Of a stretch of DNA of 48,169 nucleotides, positions 34,013-42,717 are shown one piece after another; the first letter of the stretch is position 1; every line of letters begins with the position of its first letter. A program made the position numbers and the translations under genes. This stretch comes from Roseicyclus sp. (GTDB lineage Bacteria; Pseudomonadota; Alphaproteobacteria; Rhodobacterales; Rhodobacteraceae), in contig JAESTV010000068.1 of assembly GCA_016763475.1 (NCBI GenBank), positions 1-48,169 on the forward strand, written 5' to 3'. Under the pieces are notes generated by a model. The model made no database searches and was not told the DNA's origin. It saw only the letters and a list, made by a program, of their open reading frames with translations.

Positions 34013-34522
34013 ATGGCTGACTATCCGACGAGCTTTGATCGGGACGAATTGCTGCGCTGTGCGCGGGGGGAGCTTTTTGGCCCCGGCAATGCGCAATTGC
34101 CCGAACCACCGATGCTGATGATGGACCGGATCACCGAAATTTCCGGTGATGGCGGTGAACATGGCAAAGGCCATGTGCGCGCCGAGTTTGATATCAATCC
34201 GGACCTTTGGTTTTTCGGCTGCCACTTCCCCGGCAACCCGATCATGCCCGGCTGCCTTGGCCTTGACGGGTTGTGGCAGTTGACGGGGTTCAACCTTGGC
34301 TGGCGCGGCTGGCAGGGGCGCGGCTATGCGCTTGGTGTTGGAGAAGTGAAGCTGACCGGCATGGTGCGCCCTGACCGTAAGATGCTGACGTATTACGTCG
34401 ATTTCACCAAAGCGATCCAGACTCGGCGCCTGACCATGGGGGTCGCTGATGGGCGGGTCGAAGCTGATGGTGAGGTGATCTATCTGGTCAAGGACATGAA
34501 GGTGGCCCTCAGCGAAAGCTGA
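34013..34522 (+). CDS. fabA: 3-hydroxydecanoyl-ACP dehydratase/isomerase FabA
   Basis: FabA (169 residues) dehydrates 3-hydroxyacyl-ACP and isomerises the C10 intermediate, opening the unsaturated branch with FabB. The hot-dog fold signature [24 protein letters not shown] contains catalytic His71 and Asp85. GAGTGGGG precedes the start. The gene is divergent from irr and leads fabA - metallopeptidase - fabB - fabI. Confidence 0.97.
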   Translation: MADYPTSFDRDELLRCARGELFGPGNAQLPEPPMLMMDRITEISGDGGEHGKGHVRAEFDINPDLWFFGCHFPGNPIMPGCLGLDGLWQLTGFNLGWRGWQGRGYALGVGEVKLTGMVRPDRKMLTYYVDFTKAIQTRRLTMGVADGRVEADGEVIYLVKDMKVALSES

Positions 34523-34550
34523 GCCACCCGACACGCAGGAGCGAGCGCCG

Positions 34551-35225
34551 ATGTCGTATCTCAAGGGGCATTGGCAGTTGATTGCCCTGACGGTGATTGT
34601 GTTTGTGCTCTGGGGCACACCCGCGGTTGTGCCCCTGAAGCTGCTGGTGGTGTTCTTTCATGAACTGTCCCACGGCCTTGCGGCCATCCTGACCGGCGGC
34701 TCGGTGGAACAGATCGCGGTTGATCTGCGCCAGGGTGGTTTGACGCTGACCCGCGGTGGCAGCCGGTTTCTGATCCTGACGGCCGGGTATCTTGGCTCCC
34801 TGGTGATCGGGGCCGGTCTGTTGCTGATTGCGCTGCGCACTCGGGTGGACCGGGCCGCTGTCTCGGGACTGGGTGTTGTGATGCTGATTGTGGTGGTGTT
34901 TTACGTCCGCGATTTTGTCACCATCCTGATCTGCGCCAGCACCGGGGCGGCGCTTCTGGCGGCGGGCCGGTTCTTGAGCCGCTCGGTGTGTGACCTGATC
35001 CTGCGGGTCATTGGTCTCAGCAGTTTGATCTACGTGCCCTATGATATCTTCGACGACACGTTGCGGCGCTCATTCCTGCAATCGGATGCCCGTATGCTGG
35101 CGGAAGAGATCGGGGGCACCACGATGTTGTGGGGTGGGGTATGGCTGGTGATTGGCCTTGGTGTCATACTGGCGTGCCTTCGGCGCGGACTCGGGCGTGA
35201 CAGCAACCTGCGCTTCGGGCGTTGA
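34551..35225 (+). CDS. M50-like membrane metallopeptidase
   Basis: The 224-residue membrane protein has HELSH (37-41) inside the first membrane region, the zinc motif of M50B-type intramembrane peptidases, then GYLGSLVIGAGLL and several more hydrophobic segments. AGGAG precedes the start. Substrate and role are unknown. It sits inside the fabA-fabB region, 28 bases after fabA, so it is probably transcribed with fabA; the significance for lipid metabolism is not established. Confidence 0.8.
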   Translation: MSYLKGHWQLIALTVIVFVLWGTPAVVPLKLLVVFFHELSHGLAAILTGGSVEQIAVDLRQGGLTLTRGGSRFLILTAGYLGSLVIGAGLLLIALRTRVDRAAVSGLGVVMLIVVVFYVRDFVTILICASTGAALLAAGRFLSRSVCDLILRVIGLSSLIYVPYDIFDDTLRRSFLQSDARMLAEEIGGTTMLWGGVWLVIGLGVILACLRRGLGRDSNLRFGR

Positions 35226-35280
35226 TCCGGGCGTAACTCGACCTTAGTTTGGGGTTAACTGGTTGCGCCAAGGCGGGCGG

Positions 35281-35390
35281 TTACTGGGTGCGCGCCTGCG
35301 GGTTATTGGGTGCGCGCCTGCGGGTTATTGGGTGCGCGCCTATGGGTTATTGGTTGCGCGCCTATGGGTTATTGGTTGCGCGCCTATGGC
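35281..35390. repeat. 22-base minisatellite upstream of fabB
   Basis: Five units of the form TTATTGGGTGCGCGCCTGCGGG, with a gradient of changes (TTAC to TTAT, GGGT to GGTT, CTGC to CTAT), fill the spacer between the metallopeptidase and fabB and end 62 bases before the fabB start. Units 4 and 5 carry the same GGTT and CTAT variants. The 22-base period is not a multiple of three, so it is non-coding. Confidence 0.9.
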
Positions 35391-35452
35391 GCGACAGCCT
35401 AGATATCTGTGAAAGCCTCAAAGGCCCTAAAAAGGCTCAAAGGAGTACGTCC

Positions 35453-36682
35453 ATGCGTCGTGTCGTCGTCACCGGGTTGGGGATTGTCTCACCCATCGGG
35501 AATAATGCTGCTGAAGTGGTCGAAAGCCTCAAGGCGGGTCGTTCGGGGGTCGAGGCATCTGCTGAGATGGCCGAACACGGGTTCCGAAGCCAGATTGCGG
35601 GGACGTTGAAAATTGATGTGAAGCAACACGTGGACAAACGCGCGTTGCGGTTCATGGGGCCGGGGGCCGCTTACGCCTATATCGCCATGGGGCAGGCGAT
35701 TGCCGATGCCGGGCTGGATCAGTCGGACGTTGTGAACGAGCGCACCGGCCTGATTGCAGGCTCCGGCGGGCCGTCCACATCGGCGATGTTTGCGGCGCAC
35801 CAGACGGTGCTTGAAAAAGGGGCGCCGAAACGGATTGGGCCGTTTGCCGTGCCCAAGTGCATGAGCAGTACAATCAGCGCCAACCTGTCGACCGCCTATA
35901 AGATCAAGGGCATCAACTATTCGATCACCTCCGCCTGTTCCACATCGTTGCATTGTATCGGCTCAGCAACTGAACAGATCATGATGGGTAAGCAGGACGT
36001 TATGTTTGCGGGCGGCGCCGAGGAGTTGGACTGGACCCTCTCGTGCCTGTTTGACGCCATGGGGGCGATGAGCAGCAAGTACAACGACACGCCAACCAAA
36101 GCCTCCCGCGCCTTTGACGCCGAGCGCGACGGATTTGTGATTGGCGGCGGCGGGGCGATTCTGGTTCTTGAGGAATTGTCGCGCGCTCAAGCCCGTGGCG
36201 CGAAAATCTACGCCGAAGTCACCGGTTTTGCGGCGACATCTGACGGCCACGATATGGTTGCGCCGTCCGGGGAAGGTGGGGAACGCGCCATGCGTCTGGC
36301 ACTTCAAACCCTGCCGGAGGGGCGCAAAGTCAGCTACATCAACGCCCACGGGACATCAACGCCCGTCGGTGATGTGGGGGAGGTTGAGGCCGTGCGCCGG
36401 GTCTTTGGCCAAGGCAACACCCCGCCGATTTCGTCAACAAAATCAATGACCGGTCACGCGCAAGGCGCAGCAGGTGCGTTGGAGGCGGCGTTCTGCCTTC
36501 TGATGCTGGATGGCGATTTCATTACGCCGTCGATCAATGTCGAAACCCTCGATCCTGCCCTCGACCCGGCCGAGATTGCGACCGCGTTTAAGGCGGATGC
36601 CGGGCTTGATACGGTTATGACAAATTCCTTTGGCTTTGGCGGCACCAACGGCTCGATGCTGTTAAGCCGCTTTAACGGGTGA
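35453..36682 (+). CDS. fabB: 3-oxoacyl-ACP synthase I FabB
   Basis: FabB (409 residues) elongates unsaturated acyl-ACP. The start at 35453 gives MRRVVVTGLGIVSPIG and follows AAGGAG; the frame open farther upstream is the minisatellite. Cys162 in TSACSTSLHCIG, the HGTSTPVGD motif and STKSMTGHAQGAAG are present, with SNSFGFGG-type NSFGFGGTNGSML at the end. The TSACSTSLHC site separates it from the FabF at 11939. fabI starts eight bases after. Confidence 0.96.
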   Translation: MRRVVVTGLGIVSPIGNNAAEVVESLKAGRSGVEASAEMAEHGFRSQIAGTLKIDVKQHVDKRALRFMGPGAAYAYIAMGQAIADAGLDQSDVVNERTGLIAGSGGPSTSAMFAAHQTVLEKGAPKRIGPFAVPKCMSSTISANLSTAYKIKGINYSITSACSTSLHCIGSATEQIMMGKQDVMFAGGAEELDWTLSCLFDAMGAMSSKYNDTPTKASRAFDAERDGFVIGGGGAILVLEELSRAQARGAKIYAEVTGFAATSDGHDMVAPSGEGGERAMRLALQTLPEGRKVSYINAHGTSTPVGDVGEVEAVRRVFGQGNTPPISSTKSMTGHAQGAAGALEAAFCLLMLDGDFITPSINVETLDPALDPAEIATAFKADAGLDTVMTNSFGFGGTNGSMLLSRFNG

Positions 36683-36689
36683 TCTCAAC

Positions 36690-37478
36690 ATGGCTGATTT
36701 GATGAAGGGCAAGCGGGGCCTGGTGATGGGTGTCGCCAATGAGCGCTCGATTGCCTGGGGGATTGCCAAGGCCCTGCATGGGGAAGGCGCGGAGCTGGCG
36801 TTTTCCTATCAGGGGGCGGCATTTGGCAAGCGGCTGGCGCCACTGGCCGCCTCTATTGGCAGCGACCTGATGGTTGATGTGGATGTGACCGATGATGGGT
36901 CGATGGATGCGTGTTTTGACACGCTGAAACAGACTTGGGGCAGCCTCGATTTTGTGGTCCATGCGATTGCCTATTCTGACAAGAACGAACTGACAGGCCG
37001 CTTTATCAACACCACGCGGGCAAACTTCCAGAATTCGCTGACGATCAGTTGTTTCTCCTTCATCGACGTGGCGCGCCGTGCGGCGGAGTTGATGCCGGAC
37101 GGGGGGACGTTGTTGACACTGACCTATCAGGGCTCAAACCGGGTGACGCCGTTTTATAACGTGATGGGGGTGGCGAAGGCGGCACTGGAATCTTCGGTGC
37201 GCTATCTGGCGAATGATCTGGGCCCGCAGGGCATCCGCGTGAACGCGATTTCACCTGGCCCGATGAAAACGCTGGCGGGTGCAGCGATCGGGGGGGCGCG
37301 AAAAACCTTCAAGACAACCGAGGCCAATGCGCCAATGCGGTCCAACGCGACGTTGGAGGCGGTGGGCGGCACCGCTGTGTATCTGGCGTCGGATCTAGGT
37401 GCGTGCACAACCGGCGAGATCATCATTGTCGACGGCGGCTTCCACGTGTTGAGCATGGCACAGCCGGAGAACCTTTGA
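36690..37478 (+). CDS. fabI: Enoyl-ACP reductase FabI (NADH)
   Basis: FabI (262 residues) carries out the last reduction of each elongation cycle and is the target of triclosan-type inhibitors. It has the divergent SDR start RGLVMGVANERSIAWGIAKAL, HAIAYSDKNEL, LTLTYQGSNRVTPFYNVMGVAKAALE (Tyr and Lys of the Y-x6-K pair) and RVNAISPGPMKTLA. It follows fabB by 8 bases and is the last of this block. Confidence 0.97.
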   Translation: MADLMKGKRGLVMGVANERSIAWGIAKALHGEGAELAFSYQGAAFGKRLAPLAASIGSDLMVDVDVTDDGSMDACFDTLKQTWGSLDFVVHAIAYSDKNELTGRFINTTRANFQNSLTISCFSFIDVARRAAELMPDGGTLLTLTYQGSNRVTPFYNVMGVAKAALESSVRYLANDLGPQGIRVNAISPGPMKTLAGAAIGGARKTFKTTEANAPMRSNATLEAVGGTAVYLASDLGACTTGEIIIVDGGFHVLSMAQPENL

Positions 37479-37556
37479 CGCGAAGGGTGCTTTAGGCAAA
37501 TTGTGCGCTGGCGCGCGGTGTCTTTGCCTCGCTTCGCTCAACTCGCCTGCGGCTCG

Positions 37557-37614
37557 GAGGGGGCGCTGCCCCCGTCCTTCGGACTCCCCCGAGGTATTTT
37601 TGGCCAGATGAAGG
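37557..37614 (+). repeat. Dispersed intergenic element, copy B
   Basis: GGGGGCGCTGCCCCC, CCTTCGG, CTCCCCCGAGG, TATTTTTGGCCAGATGAA in the same order as copy A. It fills most of the fabI - HAD spacer. Confidence 0.8.
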
Positions 37615-37709
37615 CGGGATCAAAGGGCAGGCGTTGCGGCCTGTGCTGAGGCGTGCCACGAATTGCTGCACCGGGCGGGCACATCGGGCGGGCACATCGG
37701 GAGGCTACG

Positions 37710-38399
37710 ATGACCAAAATCACCACATGTATATTTGATGCTTATGGCACCTTGTTTGATGTTGCGGCGGCGGCACGGGAATTGGCCAATGAGCCGGGGC
37801 GTGAGGCGTTTTGCGCCGTCTGGCAGCAGGTTGCCAATGACTGGCGTTTGAAGCAGTTGCAATATTCCTGGTTGCGGGCTGTGGCGCGGGACCATTGCGA
37901 TTTCTGGAACGTGACCGGAGATGGCCTTGATTGGGCGTTGGAGCGCGCCGGGTTGGCGGATGCGGAGTTGCGGGAGGCTTTGTTGGGGCTTTACTGGCAG
38001 CTTTCGGCGTATCCAGAGGTGCCCGCCATGCTGGCGGCGCTGAAAGCTGCCGGGGTGCAGACCGGGATATTGTCCAATGGCTCACCTGATATGTTGGCGG
38101 GTGCGGTGCAGAGTGCAGCGATTGGTGATGTTCTGGATGCAGTTTTGAGTGTTGAGGATGTCGGGGTCTTCAAGCCTGATGTTCGGGTGTATGATCTGGT
38201 GGGGCAGCACTTTGGCTGTGCGCCCGGTGAGGTGTTGTTTGTGTCTGCCAACGGCTGGGACGCGGCGTTTGGCGCGGCTTATGGGTTTGACACGTTGTGG
38301 GTGAACCGGGCCGGCGAGCCTATGGATCGCCTCAGCGGCCAACCGGGGCGGGTCGCGTCAGATTTGACTGGCGTGCCGGGGATCGCGGGGGGGGAATGA
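37710..38399 (+). CDS. Type II haloacid dehalogenase-like hydrolase
   Basis: The 229-residue HAD protein starts at 37710 behind GGGAGG. The nucleophile Asp10 is in FDAYGTLFDV, followed by the SNGSPDMLAGAV motif II and VGVFKPDVRVYDLV (Lys of motif III), then FVSANGWDAAFGAAYGF. These match L-2-haloacid dehalogenases of type II, which replace halogen by hydroxyl; whether the natural substrate is a haloacid is not known. Its stop overlaps the next ATG. Confidence 0.88.
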   Translation: MTKITTCIFDAYGTLFDVAAAARELANEPGREAFCAVWQQVANDWRLKQLQYSWLRAVARDHCDFWNVTGDGLDWALERAGLADAELREALLGLYWQLSAYPEVPAMLAALKAAGVQTGILSNGSPDMLAGAVQSAAIGDVLDAVLSVEDVGVFKPDVRVYDLVGQHFGCAPGEVLFVSANGWDAAFGAAYGFDTLWVNRAGEPMDRLSGQPGRVASDLTGVPGIAGGE

Positions 38400-39232
38400 T
38401 GGAGTTTGTGACGGCGCAAGATGGTTTGCGACTGGCGTATGATGATCAGGGCAGCGGCGTGCCGTTGCTGTGCCTACCGGGCCTGACCCGCAACATGGGT
38501 GATTTTGAGCCGGTGCTGGATCACTACGTCAGCCGGGCGCGAGTGATCCGGATGAATTTTCGCGGTCGTGGTGCTTCGGATCATGGCGATCCGTCCACCT
38601 ATAATCCGCCCCAGGAGGCCCGCGATGTCCTGGCGTTGTTGGACCATCTGGGCCTGGAACAGGCCTGTGTGTTGGGCACGTCTCGTGGGGGACTTGTGGC
38701 GCTGATGTTGGCTGTGATGGGGCGAACCCGGCTCTCGGGGGTGATCTTCAACGACATCGGACCCGATATCATGGCAGAGGGTCTGGCCGACATCATGGAG
38801 TATATCGGCCAGCCGCCCGCATTCGCCTCGCTGGCGGAGGCCACGGCGGCGATGCCCCGCGCCTATGATGGCATCTTCATGAACGTTCCCGCCGCCACCT
38901 GGGCCGATTTCACCCGTCGGATCTGGCGTGAGGAGGGGGGCGCGTTACACCTGCGTTATGATCCCCGCTTGCGCGAGGCTGTTGCTCCGGCTTTTGCGCC
39001 GGACTTCGTGACCCCTGACCTTTGGCCGTTGTTTGATGCGCTGAGTGGCCTGCCTCTTGGCCTGATCCGGGGGGCACAATCCAACATTCTGTCGGCACAA
39101 ACGGCGGCAGAGATGTGTGATCGTCGCCCCGACATGGCATTTGCTGAGTTGGAGGACCGGGGCCATGTGCCGTTTCTGGATGAACCCGGAGCGCAGGGGG
39201 TGATTGATCGCGTGTTGGGGCAGGTCGGATGA
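38396..39232 (+). CDS. Alpha/beta hydrolase
   Basis: The 278-residue hydrolase begins at ATG 38396 (or the next codon, 38399), overlapping the HAD stop. It has LCLPGLTRNMGDF (oxyanion hole region), the elbow GTSRGGLVAL with the nucleophile Ser, an IFNDIGPDI segment and the catalytic His in EDRGHVPFLDEP. Substrate unknown. It overlaps the dehydratase gene by four bases, so the three genes 37710-40212 form one operon. Confidence 0.87.
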   Translation: MMEFVTAQDGLRLAYDDQGSGVPLLCLPGLTRNMGDFEPVLDHYVSRARVIRMNFRGRGASDHGDPSTYNPPQEARDVLALLDHLGLEQACVLGTSRGGLVALMLAVMGRTRLSGVIFNDIGPDIMAEGLADIMEYIGQPPAFASLAEATAAMPRAYDGIFMNVPAATWADFTRRIWREEGGALHLRYDPRLREAVAPAFAPDFVTPDLWPLFDALSGLPLGLIRGAQSNILSAQTAAEMCDRRPDMAFAELEDRGHVPFLDEPGAQGVIDRVLGQVG

Positions 39233-40212
39233 TCGACATTACAGATATCGAAGCCTCCGCCGCGCGCGCCACAGGTGTTGTGCGGCGTACGCCGCTGCTG
39301 TCGTCGCCATTTCTGGATCAGATTGCGGGGCGGCGGGTATTCCTGAAGGCAGAAGTCCTGCAGCACACCGGCTCGTTCAAGTTTCGCGGCGCGTGGTCGG
39401 CGCTGACGGCCTTGCCGGAGAGTGCGCGCGCCAACGGTGTATTGGCCTATTCCTCGGGGAACCACGCCCAGGGGGTGGCCCTTGCGGCGCAAAAACTAGG
39501 GGTGTCGGCCACGATCCTGATGCCCGCCGATGCCCCGGCCCTGAAGATCGCAAACACACGGGCCCTGGGGGCGGACGTTGTGCTTTATGATCGTGCAGGG
39601 GGCGAAAACCGGGAGGCGATTGGCGAGGGGATCACTGCTGAACGTGGGCTGACACTGGTGCGGCCTTACGACGATCCGATGGTGATCGCCGGGCAGGGCA
39701 CCTGTGGGCTGGAGATCGCCGAGCAAGCGGCGCAGGAGGGGGTGACAGAGGCCACTGTCCTGACCTGCTGCGGCGGTGGCGGGCTGACCTCAGGGATTGC
39801 CACGGCACTGGCGGCGCGTGCGCCCGGAATGGTGGTGCGCCCGGTGGAACCGGAGGGGTTTGACGATGTCGCGCGGTCGCTGCACGCGGGGGTAATCACA
39901 CCCAACACCGGCCCCGAAGTTGGCCTGTGTGACGCGGTGCTGACCCGCGCGCCGGGGGAGATCACATTCCCGATCCTGAAACGGTTGTGCGGGCCGGGGA
40001 TTGTGGTGACGGATGCGCAGGTAAAGGCGGCCATGGGCCATGCCGCCAGTCGGCTGAAACTGGTGCTCGAGCCGGGGGGAGCGGTCGCCTTGGCCGCGGC
40101 CCTGTTCCATGGCGATGTGTTGGCGCCGGGGCCGGTGATCGTGACGCTGTCGGGTGGCAATGTCGATCCCGGCCTATATGCGCAGATCATGGCTGAGGAT
40201 GGCGACGGCTGA
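39229..40212 (+). CDS. PLP-dependent threonine/serine dehydratase-like protein
   Basis: The 327-residue fold-type II enzyme has the PLP lysine in HTGSFKFRGA (Lys51), YSSGNHAQGVA for the substrate, and CCGGGGLTSG for the phosphate. It lacks the regulatory ACT-like domain of biosynthetic threonine deaminase, so it is closer to catabolic dehydratases or serine/threonine racemases; the exact reaction cannot be told apart here. It is the last gene of the operon. Confidence 0.88.
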   Translation: MIDITDIEASAARATGVVRRTPLLSSPFLDQIAGRRVFLKAEVLQHTGSFKFRGAWSALTALPESARANGVLAYSSGNHAQGVALAAQKLGVSATILMPADAPALKIANTRALGADVVLYDRAGGENREAIGEGITAERGLTLVRPYDDPMVIAGQGTCGLEIAEQAAQEGVTEATVLTCCGGGGLTSGIATALAARAPGMVVRPVEPEGFDDVARSLHAGVITPNTGPEVGLCDAVLTRAPGEITFPILKRLCGPGIVVTDAQVKAAMGHAASRLKLVLEPGGAVALAAALFHGDVLAPGPVIVTLSGGNVDPGLYAQIMAEDGDG

Positions 40213-40400
40213 GGCTTGACCCTAGTCGCTCCTGACGATCGCTTTCGGATTGACCCGCTGGCCACAAGCGATCGCGCCCGAACCGAAGGTGAGGGCGCCA
40301 CGCCCAACGGGAGAATCGGCGCGCAGCGGCGTGTCGCAGCAGCGTTTCGACGGGCGGGAGTGCCCCTTTTGCGGGCCAATCCGGCGGCGGTGGTAGCGTT

Positions 40401-41786
40401 TCAGCCGCCAGACGGGCCACCACCAGAGGTGCCCCCACCAGAGCCCCCCCCATCAGACGGGCCTGCCTGCGCGCCTGTGTATGCGCGTGCGGCCTGTGCA
40501 AAGGCTCGGGCCTCGGACGGGGCGTGGCCAAGGCTGGCGGGGGGTGTCAGGTCTGGCAACGGTGCTTCGGGACAGGCTTCCGCCACCAGATCAGGCAGGG
40601 CACGGCCGCTCTTCCCGGCCTCTGCCGCCAGCGCCTTGAGTGTAGCCTGCGCTTCCGGGCGCGGCATCTGACGTGCCAGCGCAAACGACAGCGCCTCGGC
40701 GTGGATCAGCCCCAATGGATCATTCAACCGAGCCGCCATCGCAGTCGCGTCAGGGCTAAGCCCCTCCACAACGTCACCCGCCAATGCGCTGGCCCGTCCC
40801 GCGGCCGCCGCGAGGGGGGGCAGGGCCAACCATTCCGTAAACCACGCCGCCCCGTCACGGGCTTCGCCGTGGGGATGGGCCAGCAAAGCCGCCTGCGCCG
40901 GTGCAAAACGCGCCAGCGCCACCAACACCGAAGCCGCCACCGGGTTCTGTTTCTGTGGCATGGTGGATGAGGCGCCCGCGCTGCCAAGATGCAGTTCTGC
41001 CACGTCCGATCGGGACAGCCGCAAGACATCTTCGCCAATCTTGCCGGTGGCGCTACACACGGCACCAAGCCATTGAGCCAACTCGACAATCCGGTCACGC
41101 CCGGTGTGCCAGCTTTGCCCCGGATCAGCCAAACCCAACGCCTCTGCCAGCGCCGCACGTACACCGCGCGGGTCCGGGCCAAGCTGGCTGGCGGTGCCAG
41201 CGGCCCCACTCAACGACACCGCCAATACATGGGCGCGCACCTCCGGCAGACGCTGCAACAGGCGCAACAGCGGCCAGCCCCAACTGGCCACCAAGGCGCC
41301 GAAGCTGGATGGTACCGCAACTTGCCCATAGGTGCGCGCCGCTTGCGGGGTCTCGGCAAAAGCCTCGGCCATATCGGCCAACCTGTCCAGAACCGCACTC
41401 AGCCGCGCCTCCAGAAGCGCCAGGATCTGGCGCATCCGCAGGCTTTGGGCGCTGTCCTGAATGTCCTGCGAGGTGGCACCCCAATGCAGGTATTGCGCAT
41501 GTTCCGGGGCCTCCAGCGCTTTGTGCATCGCAGCCACCAACCCCGGAACGCTGACACCGTTTGCGCCGCCCAACCCCTCCGGGTCCACCTGTATCTCCAT
41601 CGTTGCACGATGCAGGAATGCGCCAGAGACTTCGGGGATCACACCGGATGCCCCCTGGACCTTTGCCAGGCTGCCAAGAACCAGCATCATGGCCCGGACC
41701 TCAGCGCTGTCCGACAACAGGCGCGCAACCTCCGCGTCGCCAAATACCGCCCGGTGCAGCCCGGAATCAAAGACAGAGGTGCTCAT
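40401..41786 (-). CDS. pcaB: 3-carboxy-cis,cis-muconate cycloisomerase-like protein
   Basis: The 461-residue product belongs to the fumarase/aspartase superfamily, with the signature SSTMPQKQNP and YLHWGATSQDIQDSA; together with pcaD next door it fits PcaB of the protocatechuate branch of the beta-ketoadipate pathway. It is longer than usual because of a low-complexity Gly/Ser/Pro tail (last about 20 residues). The 4-base overlap with pcaD shows coupling. No pcaGH, pcaC or pcaIJ is in the window, so the pathway is incomplete here. Confidence 0.85.
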   Translation of the reverse strand: MSTSVFDSGLHRAVFGDAEVARLLSDSAEVRAMMLVLGSLAKVQGASGVIPEVSGAFLHRATMEIQVDPEGLGGANGVSVPGLVAAMHKALEAPEHAQYLHWGATSQDIQDSAQSLRMRQILALLEARLSAVLDRLADMAEAFAETPQAARTYGQVAVPSSFGALVASWGWPLLRLLQRLPEVRAHVLAVSLSGAAGTASQLGPDPRGVRAALAEALGLADPGQSWHTGRDRIVELAQWLGAVCSATGKIGEDVLRLSRSDVAELHLGSAGASSTMPQKQNPVAASVLVALARFAPAQAALLAHPHGEARDGAAWFTEWLALPPLAAAAGRASALAGDVVEGLSPDATAMAARLNDPLGLIHAEALSFALARQMPRPEAQATLKALAAEAGKSGRALPDLVAEACPEAPLPDLTPPASLGHAPSEARAFAQAARAYTGAQAGPSDGGGSGGGTSGGGPSGG

Positions 41787-42574
41787 GGTAAATGTCCGAT
41801 CTCACCAAGGAATGTTGTCAGATGCGCCGCATAGGCTTCGGGCTGCTCCACACAGGGCAAATGCCCGACACCGCGCATCAACTCGAACCGTGATCCGGGG
41901 ATGAGATCAGCCAATTCGCGCACCAGATCAGGTGGTGTCGCGCCATCGCGATCACCCGCGATCACCAACGCAGGCAGGCGCAAAGCGGCGGTTGTGGTGT
42001 AAAAATCGCTGCCCGCGATGGCGGCGGCGCACCCGATGTAGCCGTCTTGGGGGCAGGTCTCCACCATCCGTCGCCAGGGCGCGATCAACGGTCCGTTGCG
42101 GAACCGGGGCGCAAACCAGCGCTCCAGTATGGCGTCAGTCATGGAGGCAAGCCCATCGGCCCGGATCGCGTCGATCCGCTCCTGCCACATCTCCCGCGTC
42201 CCGATCTTGGCGGCGGTGTTCGACAACACCACCGCGCGCACCAGATCCAGCCGCTTCGCAGCCAGACCCTGCGCGATCAGACCCCCAATCGACAGGCCCA
42301 CAAACACCGCATCGCGCACGTCATAGGTGTCCATCACCCGTTCGTCATCACTCACCAGCGTGCCCATGCCATAAGGCGGCGCAGGACAACTCGATACCCC
42401 ATGGCCGCGCATGTCATAGCGAATGATCCGCAGCCCCGCGGGTAAGGCGGCAACCACCCCGTCCCATAGGCGCAAGTCGGTGCCCAGCGAGTTGCCAAAC
42501 ACCACAGGCGGGCCGCTTTCCGGCCCCTCAACCTGCACATGAAGGCTCACATCATCAAAGTTCAGGACTTCCAT
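41783..42574 (-). CDS. pcaD: 3-oxoadipate enol-lactonase
   Basis: The 263-residue alpha/beta hydrolase opens 3-oxoadipate enol-lactone. The start at 42574 follows GGGGGAGAT. GNSLGTDLRLWDGV, YDMRGHGVSS, the nucleophile elbow VGLSIGGLIAQG and the catalytic His in GVGHLPCVEQPEAY are all typical of PcaD. It overlaps pcaB by four bases. It is divergent from the alcohol dehydrogenase, with 143 bases between them. Confidence 0.92.
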   Translation of the reverse strand: MEVLNFDDVSLHVQVEGPESGPPVVFGNSLGTDLRLWDGVVAALPAGLRIIRYDMRGHGVSSCPAPPYGMGTLVSDDERVMDTYDVRDAVFVGLSIGGLIAQGLAAKRLDLVRAVVLSNTAAKIGTREMWQERIDAIRADGLASMTDAILERWFAPRFRNGPLIAPWRRMVETCPQDGYIGCAAAIAGSDFYTTTAALRLPALVIAGDRDGATPPDLVRELADLIPGSRFELMRGVGHLPCVEQPEAYAAHLTTFLGEIGHLP

Positions 42575-42717
42575 GGCTGGTATCTCCCCCAATCCATGCG
42601 CAATCTGCAAGCCAATACCTGTGCGCCAGGGCCGCGACTCACCTTTCGGTGACGTGTTCCGGCCCACAATCCGCGACCCAAGCCGCAATGGTGGCGACCA
42701 ACCAGCCGGAGACAGCC

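Noticed and set aside
40213-40400. A gene or terminator between the dehydratase and pcaB.
   Set aside because: No frame with a start and known features, and no clean hairpin with a T-run was seen.
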